From a virus: DNA of 25,792 nt. A program made the position numbers and the translations under genes. Positions 18,901-25,426 of this stretch are shown here, piece by piece. Position 1 is the stretch's first letter. Every line of letters starts with the position of its first letter. The notes under the pieces were generated by a model, which was not told the DNA's origin, ran no database searches, and worked only from the letters and a program-made list of their open reading frames with translations. The DNA lies in IMG/VR virus record IMGVR_UViG_3300030430_000597, positions 1 through 25,792 of that record; one strand, 5' to 3'.

Positions 18901-21900
18901 CTATATCATTTAGTTTATTTAGAGACATAGTTCCAGGTGTAATGAACAGAGCTGATATAGTACAAGAAGATATAGCTAAAGTATCTGCTAAATTAGTTGT
19001 AGATCCTACTATAAAGTTTAGTAGAACTAGTGTTACTGAAAGATTATCTGATAAAAATCAAGCTGATAATGTTATTTCTACTATTAAGGACAAAGCTATT
19101 GATAATCCTAACAAAGATTTAGAAATAATAATAGACGAAGAAGTAAATAAGTCTAATAAAAATTCTGGTATACAATATGAAAGAAATACTTATAAACAAG
19201 CTAGATCTGTAAAGAATAATCAATTTAAAGTAACAGGCGTACAAACTGAAAAAGGTGGAGCACCTGATTTTCAAGCTGAAATATCACAACAACCATTTAA
19301 CGTAGAATTAAAAAAGAAAACAGCAAGATACAGTAGCGTTTCTGCTAAAATACCTGGTGAAAATTATGAATTTACTTTTGCTAAAACATATAGTTTTAAT
19401 AAAGATTTAAATGAACAGCTGCAAAAAACAAAAAAAGCTTTTGAAAAATATAGAAAAAGAGCAGAAGAATTAGGTCAAAATATGTCTGATTTTAATAAAG
19501 GTATTATAAATAAAAATATTTATTTAAAACTACAAGAAGAAGGTCTTCAAAAAGCAATAACAACTTACTTAGAGTTAAATCAAGATATAATTAAAGAGTT
19601 TTATTCTAATAAAAAACCACCAATAGATTATATACAATTAGAAGAATCTGGTTTATATTATTTTGAAAATAATGATTTAAATTTACCTATACCAAAATTA
19701 GAGTCTAAAGTAAAAGTATTTACAGGTATAACTACATCAGGAACAATATATAAAAACATAGATGGTAAAAAAACAGATACTGGTAATCGTAAATTTTTAT
19801 TTAGAGTTACACCTGTAGAATTATTAAATTTTAAAACAAAGTCTGAACACAATATAGATACAGCGGAAGGCATAAATAAATTATTAAATACTAATGAAGT
19901 TAAACTTTTAGAGCAAAAAAATAAAGCTTCTAAAGTTGTTGATAAAAAACAGCCAGCTATAATAAAGCATAGTAAATCTAAAAGTTCTAATAAAATATTA
20001 AATGATTTAAACAATTACGATAAAGCTTTGCGTAATGCTAGAGATTTAAATGCGCCTAAAAAAGGTATAAGTATATTTGATTTTGACGATACACTAGCTA
20101 CTAGTAAAAGTAAAGTAATAGTAACTGTACCAGAACAAGTTCAAAAAATAACTGGCACTGGTAATGCTGTTAAAGTTATAAATACAGTTTACAAAGGAGT
20201 TGTAGATTTAATAGCAAAAAATAAAAAAATAAAAAGTATAAACTTTAGCTCAGACGCTGCTGAGTCTAGTAGAATTAAACTTTATAATACACTAGCTGAT
20301 AAATTAAAAAAAGATTTAGGTTGGAGTTTAAATTTATTTGAAACTACAAGTTTTGGAAAAAAAGAATCAGAAGATTTTACTTTAACAAAACCTAAAGAAC
20401 AAAAAGATATAAAAACATTAGGTTCTAATTTAAATTTTACAGAAGATACTGTTGGAAATTTTAAATCTTCTTTTGAAATAAATAATAGAACTTACAACGT
20501 ATCATTAGATAAAAAAGGAGAAGGAGATTATGAACTTAATTTTAGTCTAATAGGTGAAGGCAAAGGAAAAACTTTTAAATTAACACCACAACAATTTGCT
20601 AAACAACATAGTGATTTAGAACTTCAAGGTGCTAAATTTGATTTTACCGAGTTTAATAAAGTTGTTGATGGTAAGCCTGGGCCTTTAGTTGCTAAAATTA
20701 AAAAAGCTATAGATAAGTTTGGTAATAAAGATGTTTTTATATTAACAGCAAGACCACAAGCGTCTGCAAATTCAATAAAAGCATTTTTAGACGGCATAGG
20801 TATTAACATACCTTTAAAAAATATTACCGGTTTAGAAGATGGTACTCCGCAAGCTAAAGCAAACTGGGTTATAGGTAAAGCTGGTGAAGGTTATAATGAT
20901 TTTTATTTTACAGATGATGTATATAAAAATGTAAAAGCAGTTCAAGATGCATTAGAAGTTTTAGATGTTAAATCAAAAACTAGATTAGCTTATAGTGATA
21001 GAGTTAAAAAGCTTGATAGAGATTTTAATGATATAATAGAAGCTAAAACAGGTATTGCTGCAGAAAAAGAATATAGTCCAGCTAAAGCGGCAGTAGTTGG
21101 TGCTAATAAAGGTAAATTTAATTTCTTTATACCACCATCTGCAGAAGACTTTGTAGGTTTATTATATAACACGCTTAGTAAAGGTAAATTAGGTGACAGT
21201 CAAATGGCGTGGTATAAAAAGAATTTACTTGATCCTTTTGCTAGCGCTATGGCTGCAATATCAAGAGAACGTATAGCTTTAATGGACGATTATAAAGCGC
21301 TTAAAAAACAATTAGGTATTGTTCCAAAAAACTTACGTAAAAAAATACCAGATGAAACTTTTACTAATGAACAAGCTTTAAGAGTTTATATATGGAATAA
21401 ACAAGGCATGACAATTCCTGGTTTAAGCAAAACAGATTTAAAAGAATTAACTGATTATATAGAAAATAATTCTGAGTTAAAAGTGTTTGGTGATGAGTTA
21501 ATAGCTATAAATAAAGCTGAAGGTTATACTGCTCCTACTTCTAGCTGGTTAGGAGGTACTATAACTACTGATATAATGAGAGGTTTAGGCACTACTAAAA
21601 GAGCTAAACATTTACAGCAATGGCAACAAAATGTTGATATTATATTTTCAGAAAAAAACTTAAATAAATTAGAAGCTGCAAATGGTAAGGCTTATAGAGT
21701 TGCATTAGAAAAAATATTACAACGTATGAAGACTGGTGTAAATAGAAGTTTTACTGGTGATACTAAAACCGGTAAGCTTGTTGACTGGTTAACAAATAGT
21801 ATTGGTACTATCATGTTTTTTAATACTAGATCAGCGTTGCTGCAAACTATATCTGCTGTAAACTTTATAAACTTTTCAGATAATAATATATTTAAAGCTG

Positions 21901-23033
21901 GTAAAGCATATGCTAATCAAAAGCAGTTTTGGAAAGATTTTATGCAATTAATGAACTCTGATTTTTTAGTTGATAGACGTAGAGGTTTAAGAATAAATGT
22001 AAACGAAGCAGATATTGCTAATATGGCTAATCAAGGTGGCGCAAGAGGCGTTGTTAGTAAATTGTTAGAGTTTGGTTTTTTACCTACACAAATAGCAGAT
22101 AGTTTTGCTATTGCTTCAGGCGGCGCTACGTTTTATAGAAATAGAATAAATACTTATAAAAAACAAGGTGTTTCTGATCAACAAGCGCAAGAACAAGCAT
22201 TTAATGATTTTAGAGAAATAGCAGAAGAGTCGCAGCAGTCTAGTAGACCAGATCGTATATCACAAGAACAAGCTGGTCCTCTTGGTAGAGTTATATTAGC
22301 TTTTGCAAATACACCTGCTCAGTATGCAAGATTAATTAAAAAAGCTGCTCTTGATCTTAAAAATCGTAGAGGAGATGTAAAGACTAATATATCTAAGATT
22401 ATTTATTACACGTTTGTTCAAAACTTAATATTTAACGCTTTGCAGCAAGCAATATTTGCTGTTGGTTTTGGAAACATAGAAGACGAAGAAGATGAAAAAG
22501 AAAAATACACTAATGTTGCTAACGGTATGTTAGACTCATTGTTAAGAGGTATGGGCTTAACAGGTGCTTATGTTTCTGTTGGTAAAAATATGATAATGAG
22601 AGTCATTAAAGAGCAAAAGAAAGATGATCCTGAATATGAAAAAGTTGTTGCTGACTTTGCTAGATTATCACCACCTATATCTTCAAAATTTTCAAGACTA
22701 CGTCAAGCAGGTAGAGCTTTTTCGTGGGAAGAAAAAGAAATGCGTGAAAAAGGCTTTGCAATAGATAATCCAGCTTTACAGGCTGGCGCTAATGTTATAT
22801 CAGCAGCAACTAATATACCTATTGATAGATTAGTTAGAAAAGCAAATAATGTTAATACAGCAGTATCACAAGATTTAGAGTTGTGGGAGCGTTTTGCGTT
22901 ATTAGGCGGTTGGCAAGACTGGGAATTAGGTATAGATGATGAGCCTGAAAAATCAAAAGAAAAAGCAGGGTTTGGAGAAACCAAGCCTATTAGAAAAGTA
23001 AAAAGAAGAAAAAAAGAACTAATAATAGATTAA
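15978..23033 (+). CDS. Giant polyvalent internal virion protein with protease-, nuclease- and HAD-like domains
   Basis: A 2351-residue protein, probably packaged and ejected with the DNA (T7 gp16-like position). Segments in order: helical N-terminus; Gly/Ala-rich hydrophobic stretches at about 154-190 and 265-325 that could enter membranes; HELLH at 512-516 with acidic EDYAEEYF at 569-576, a zinc metallopeptidase pattern; RFNPE (742-746) to SLD (778-780), which loosely resembles sigma-70 regions 2-3; PD (1096-1097) with ELK (1110-1112) and an upstream helix Glu 1068, a PD-(D/E)XK nuclease pattern; coiled region about 1150-1210; HAD motifs FDFDDTLA (D1368, D1370), LTARP (1589-1593) and FTDD (D1646, D1647), with an insert of about 150 residues after the first. 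A long C-terminal domain follows (about 1690-2165) containing NTRSALLQTISAVNF and a hydrophobic segment near 2136-2165. This mosaic matches 'polyvalent' proteins of phages. Activities are inferred from motifs only. Confidence 0.82.
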   Translation: MPIELNVLTEKLREQGKTKDEIKSIVKYYDDYVERDDLLKKQQQQELADEEAADRSVVGSILARTARGYIDIAKGAAAVQNNIIFAATNAFNPDLTTEEKQILKLKLDARGLGLPGGISVLAYDKIREDLNNRIRLTESSTISESIEKGNWAETAELALGGFLETTPSLLAAASGYGGIALFGASVAGNKFDEEFKANPEQSIQNLTLNALGTGALESTFELGTRRLLKYTGLIANKSGPEAAKEFLKTGFINVAKKMGVAGIGEGIGETATELSVMGLDAVTLGKDIDLFAKETLYRLGDSFILGNIVGNTIGAVGGINSAARNRAEFLLTPIDVKQKMLNVADEISKLTKDLANTQTEEGKKIISDKINKLENNLVRARSEVSKGLNSLNQEELNTYAKNQDEIIKLQQILSSNDPDLTKQTAEEKIKELQDQNYNLFVSGAKRHLAKNIETIKPAAQKLGVEIQEFNTAEDFAKATGQSADIDGFIQGNNIFINNQVASQKDAISVGSHELLHRIIGDKLTDRDTRLELANGLIEILREEGNLDVVQKRIDDSYKLDEDGNEKAFEDYAEEYFTVFSDAIVKGDIQYKETVFQKILNFFNSFVNKFTPFKQAKFNTAQQAYDFVKDYSKNIQKGVVTEQAIDLAGQATTEVKGSVTQADRKALGNQIKALVPEGTTKQQYDSQVIGDVYNDLVIGDRLNGVIRGQLNRFGVTGDNVFGKPINNFVEDVKQQLFERSLTRFNPETNNDLGGFVVSELQQFRIGDVVNRYRREQAGSLDIQAGETGSIRTPVADEVVDVDTAEAPRSELKQGLRVDGEQFVDQKLEDEIEANTIEIVEGVTPETNDKDFKTFVKDAAQQKSFKSVKNKLKNFEKFLEDNIDVLFSSNNLPIATLVAMERRTPAANRIFTGEPTRLTTQAQIDKAIDEGDFYVENERQGPSKYPRKKPTIEEVKKFFFDVGASTKGTRKDGLVNAISFSLFRDIVPGVMNRADIVQEDIAKVSAKLVVDPTIKFSRTSVTERLSDKNQADNVISTIKDKAIDNPNKDLEIIIDEEVNKSNKNSGIQYERNTYKQARSVKNNQFKVTGVQTEKGGAPDFQAEISQQPFNVELKKKTARYSSVSAKIPGENYEFTFAKTYSFNKDLNEQLQKTKKAFEKYRKRAEELGQNMSDFNKGIINKNIYLKLQEEGLQKAITTYLELNQDIIKEFYSNKKPPIDYIQLEESGLYYFENNDLNLPIPKLESKVKVFTGITTSGTIYKNIDGKKTDTGNRKFLFRVTPVELLNFKTKSEHNIDTAEGINKLLNTNEVKLLEQKNKASKVVDKKQPAIIKHSKSKSSNKILNDLNNYDKALRNARDLNAPKKGISIFDFDDTLATSKSKVIVTVPEQVQKITGTGNAVKVINTVYKGVVDLIAKNKKIKSINFSSDAAESSRIKLYNTLADKLKKDLGWSLNLFETTSFGKKESEDFTLTKPKEQKDIKTLGSNLNFTEDTVGNFKSSFEINNRTYNVSLDKKGEGDYELNFSLIGEGKGKTFKLTPQQFAKQHSDLELQGAKFDFTEFNKVVDGKPGPLVAKIKKAIDKFGNKDVFILTARPQASANSIKAFLDGIGINIPLKNITGLEDGTPQAKANWVIGKAGEGYNDFYFTDDVYKNVKAVQDALEVLDVKSKTRLAYSDRVKKLDRDFNDIIEAKTGIAAEKEYSPAKAAVVGANKGKFNFFIPPSAEDFVGLLYNTLSKGKLGDSQMAWYKKNLLDPFASAMAAISRERIALMDDYKALKKQLGIVPKNLRKKIPDETFTNEQALRVYIWNKQGMTIPGLSKTDLKELTDYIENNSELKVFGDELIAINKAEGYTAPTSSWLGGTITTDIMRGLGTTKRAKHLQQWQQNVDIIFSEKNLNKLEAANGKAYRVALEKILQRMKTGVNRSFTGDTKTGKLVDWLTNSIGTIMFFNTRSALLQTISAVNFINFSDNNIFKAGKAYANQKQFWKDFMQLMNSDFLVDRRRGLRINVNEADIANMANQGGARGVVSKLLEFGFLPTQIADSFAIASGGATFYRNRINTYKKQGVSDQQAQEQAFNDFREIAEESQQSSRPDRISQEQAGPLGRVILAFANTPAQYARLIKKAALDLKNRRGDVKTNISKIIYYTFVQNLIFNALQQAIFAVGFGNIEDEEDEKEKYTNVANGMLDSLLRGMGLTGAYVSVGKNMIMRVIKEQKKDDPEYEKVVADFARLSPPISSKFSRLRQAGRAFSWEEKEMREKGFAIDNPALQAGANVISAATNIPIDRLVRKANNVNTAVSQDLELWERFALLGGWQDWELGIDDEPEKSKEKAGFGETKPIRKVKRRKKELIID

Positions 23034-23402
23034 ATGAAAAAATTAGCGATAGTATTATTTTTTACGTTGAGTATTACTAACGCACAAATACAAGATGACA
23101 AAAAGCTACATTTTGCAGCAGGCGCAATAGCTAGCAGTGTCGGATATGAATATGTGTATAGCAAAACCGGAGATAAAAAACAAGCTTTAGCAGCTGGAAT
23201 ATTAACATCTATGGTTGCTGGTATAGGTAAAGAAGTTTATGATTCGTTTCAGCCGAAAAATAAATTTGATCAACATGATGTAGCAGCTACTATATTAGGT
23301 GGTGTAACAGTTAGTTTTGTTATAAAGCTTGATGCAATAAATTTTGGTAGCGAAGCAAAAAGAAAAAGAAAAAACAAAAAAAACAAAAAAAATGAAAAAT
23401 GA
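23034..23402 (+). CDS. Secreted YfiM-like (DUF2279-type) protein
   Basis: A 122-residue protein with a signal peptide (MKKLAIVLFFTLSITNA, then Gln18). The mature part has DDKKLHFAAGAIASSVGYEY, GIGKEVYDS and HDVAATILGGV, a pattern I associate with small envelope proteins of the YfiM/DUF2279 type that occur in bacteria and phages. There is no lipobox Cys, so it is not an obvious lipoprotein. The C-terminus is an extreme Lys/Arg/Asn tail (about the last 16 residues) encoded by a nearly pure A tract. It ends in TGA, overlapping the next ATG (ATGA at 23399-23402). Its location at the head of the envelope/lysis block suggests action in the periplasm or outer membrane during lysis; a spanin-like role is possible but unproven. 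Confidence 0.72.
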   Translation: MKKLAIVLFFTLSITNAQIQDDKKLHFAAGAIASSVGYEYVYSKTGDKKQALAAGILTSMVAGIGKEVYDSFQPKNKFDQHDVAATILGGVTVSFVIKLDAINFGSEAKRKRKNKKNKKNEK

Positions 23403-24589
23403 AAAATATTTTAATTGTCCTATTTGCGGCGGTATTTGCGGTATCTGCTAATGCTCAAGAAAAGAAAAAAGGTAAATTTTTTAAATCTATTTATGATGAA
23501 CTATTCAAATATGGTACATTATATGTAGCAGGTGATATAAAAAATCCTAGAGAAAATCCAAAAGATTATTTTGTAAGAACTAATCCTGATGGAAACTTAT
23601 ATACACCACCTGTGGTGGTTGATGGTACAGACTATTATGACTTTGATTATCGCTATGGTTTTGGTATTCGTAAGATCGCTAGGTTTGATTATGAAAGAAA
23701 AGCTAAAGAATATTACAACGGGACTGAATCTAACGTAGCTATGACAGCTCCTAACTCATCTATTAAAGGTTTGGAATATGTATTTCATACAGAAAAAGAA
23801 AGATCAAGAGATGAGATATTTAAAAATCACCGTTATTTCGTAAAACATAGTGGTAAATACCATATGGTAAAGCTTGAAAGTAGAGCGCAAGGTAAAGTTG
23901 ATTTTAAATACAAATCAGCAGAAGTTAGAGCTAAACTACCTATTGGTAAAAAGTTTAGCTTATCAGCAGGTGCTATGTATCGTACTCATGAAAGAGCTTA
24001 TGGATATAATCCAATTGAAATATGGTTAAATGAAACAGATAATAACGGCTGGCCAATTAACTATTGGTATCAGTTAGGTTATAACTATGGTTACACTGAT
24101 CAATGGGTAACTATTAATATTGATGGCGAAGAAGTATTTGATTACTATTGGTATGATCCACAGGGAAACACAGTGGCTTATACTGATTTACAATTTAGAG
24201 ACACTATATTTGAGTCACTTATTAATCGTTATAATAACGAGCAATGGGATTTATTAGACCCATTTGGTGTAGTGTCACCTGTTGTCGGTTTTGACTTTTA
24301 TCATTACAAGTCAAACTTCTGGCTTCACGCATATGGTTCTTATTTATTACCATATCATAAGTATGTTGAAGGTGATGTTGATTTTAGTTATTTAAATAGA
24401 AATAACTGGGGACTTGGTGGATTAAGACAAGACTCTGAACTTGAACAATGGGAGGACTTTCAAGCTGGTATAAACTTTGGTTGGAAATTAAACAGATCTA
24501 TTGGTGTATTTTTTGAAGGTGAATATACTAAGTTCTGGGATAGTAGAATATATAACGGATCTGTAGGATTCAACATAACACTTAGATAA
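23399..24589 (+). CDS. Phage-encoded outer-membrane beta-barrel-like protein
   Basis: A 396-residue protein with a clear signal peptide (19 residues ending SANA, then Gln20). The mature chain is rich in Tyr, Trp, Phe, Asp and Asn. It has many alternating amphipathic strands, for example KVDFKYKSAEVRAKLPIGK, FSLSAGAMYRTHERAYGY, NFWLHAYGSYLLPYH, FQAGINFGWKLN and IGVFFEGEYTKFW. It closes with a strand ending GSVGFNITLR, in the way barrel proteins end on a terminal strand. No membrane helix after the signal and no catalytic motif. The most economical reading is a protein exported to the host outer membrane; it could block further infection, replace a receptor or weaken the envelope. It starts within the overlap with the preceding gene, which suggests coupled translation, and ends one base before the next ATG. 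Confidence 0.72.
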   Translation: MKNILIVLFAAVFAVSANAQEKKKGKFFKSIYDELFKYGTLYVAGDIKNPRENPKDYFVRTNPDGNLYTPPVVVDGTDYYDFDYRYGFGIRKIARFDYERKAKEYYNGTESNVAMTAPNSSIKGLEYVFHTEKERSRDEIFKNHRYFVKHSGKYHMVKLESRAQGKVDFKYKSAEVRAKLPIGKKFSLSAGAMYRTHERAYGYNPIEIWLNETDNNGWPINYWYQLGYNYGYTDQWVTINIDGEEVFDYYWYDPQGNTVAYTDLQFRDTIFESLINRYNNEQWDLLDPFGVVSPVVGFDFYHYKSNFWLHAYGSYLLPYHKYVEGDVDFSYLNRNNWGLGGLRQDSELEQWEDFQAGINFGWKLNRSIGVFFEGEYTKFWDSRIYNGSVGFNITLR

Positions 24590-24590
24590 A

Positions 24591-24878
24591 ATGGCAAAAC
24601 AAATAGGTGAAGATACTAAATTAACTTTAGATTTAAAAACAATAGGAATGATAGTAGGTTTTGTATTAACCTTAGCGGGTATGTGGTTTGGTTTAAAAGC
24701 TGATATAGCAGAAGCTAAAGAACTACCAGTTCCTGTAATCGATAGAGTTGAATATGATTTGAAAGACGAATTAATACGTCAAACAATTATGGATACTCAA
24801 GAAGATGTAGAAGAAATAAAAGAAACTATTGATAAAATAGACGAAAGATTATACGATATACAAAGTAAACAAAGATAA
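24591..24878 (+). CDS. Single-helix membrane protein with coiled coil; holin or spanin candidate
   Basis: A 95-residue protein. Residues 1-16 are polar (MAKQIGEDTKLTLDLK), about 17-37 form one membrane helix (TIGMIVGFVLTLAGMWFGLK). After KELPVPVIDRVEYDLKDE comes a strongly charged helical stretch (DVEEIKETIDKIDERLYDIQ) that should form a coiled coil. Small membrane proteins with one helix and a coiled tail next to an endolysin may be holins or inner-membrane spanins. I recall very similar proteins in marine phages, not functionally assigned. The stop overlaps the next start (TAATG). Confidence 0.72.
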   Translation: MAKQIGEDTKLTLDLKTIGMIVGFVLTLAGMWFGLKADIAEAKELPVPVIDRVEYDLKDELIRQTIMDTQEDVEEIKETIDKIDERLYDIQSKQR

Positions 24879-25276
24879 TGAAATATTTAAATATAATTTT
24901 ACTATTAATTACATTTAATACTTTTGGACAAGAGTTTATTACTGATGATAATTTTGATAGTAAAATAAATCAAAAACAAGCGTTTGGCGATGATCAAACA
25001 AAGCCTGTTATTGTAGAGTTTTACGCTAAGTTTAACGATGCTAATAAGTTTGATGATTGGGATAAGTTAGAAAACGTTGTTTATTATAGAGCAGATATAG
25101 CTGCGTGCCCAGCTGCTAAAAAGAAATATAAGGTACGCATGGCGCCGACATTAATTATATTTAAAGACGGTATAAAAGAAATCGTTTTTAAAGCTGGACT
25201 AGATTTAATGTTACCGGCTGAGTTAAATGAAATACAAGAAGCAGTTAATGAGGTAAGCACTGCTAGTCAATTTTAA
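24878..25276 (+). CDS. Secreted thioredoxin-fold protein lacking the CxxC site
   Basis: A 132-residue protein with a signal peptide (MKYLNIILLLITFNTFG, then Gln18). The mature part follows thioredoxin order: FITDDNFDSKI, the beta strand PVIVEFYAKF, then the YYRADIA strand, the cis-proline loop RMAPTLIIFKDG (P90) and a C-terminal helix. Where thioredoxins have WCxxC the sequence reads KFNDANKF, with no Cys. The only cysteine is C77. It therefore cannot act as a normal dithiol oxidoreductase; a binding or chaperone-like role in the periplasm is more likely. I recall similar degenerate forms in other marine phages, so the loss seems to be a family trait, not decay. It overlaps both neighbours by one base (TAATG), in the lysis block. 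Confidence 0.8.
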   Translation: MKYLNIILLLITFNTFGQEFITDDNFDSKINQKQAFGDDQTKPVIVEFYAKFNDANKFDDWDKLENVVYYRADIAACPAAKKKYKVRMAPTLIIFKDGIKEIVFKAGLDLMLPAELNEIQEAVNEVSTASQF

Positions 25277-25425
25277 TGAAGAAAAGAAAATTAAACAGTA
25301 CAAATCCTAAATATTATCCAGTAAAACAAGAAGAGGTAAAAGAGAGAAAAGATTTAATAGCTACAATACGTAAGGGTAGAAATCGTAACATTAGAGTATA
25401 CGCTGTATTTAGCGAAATAGAATAA
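25276..25425 (+). CDS. Small basic protein, function unknown
   Basis: A 49-residue reading frame that starts in a TAATG overlap with the preceding gene and ends in TAA one base before the next ATG. It is Lys/Arg/Asn-rich (MKKRKLNSTNPKYYPVKQEE; IRKGRNRNIRVYAVFSEIE), with no hydrophobic segment, Cys or signal peptide. The exact overlap, the same strand and A/T-rich codon use support a real gene. No family recognised. It may be a short adaptor, or a translational spacer that couples the endolysin to upstream genes. Confidence 0.65.
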   Translation: MKKRKLNSTNPKYYPVKQEEVKERKDLIATIRKGRNRNIRVYAVFSEIE

Positions 25426-25426
25426 T

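Noticed and set aside
19658-20014. Antisense open frame of 118 codons inside the giant gene
   Set aside because: Leu/Phe/Ser-rich shadow of the coding strand, with no supporting context; every supported gene in the window is on the + strand.
23593-23608. Short hairpin ACCACC-TGT-GGTGGT
   Set aside because: Inside the outer-membrane protein gene, short, with no partner repeat; likely chance from Pro-Pro-Val-Val codons.
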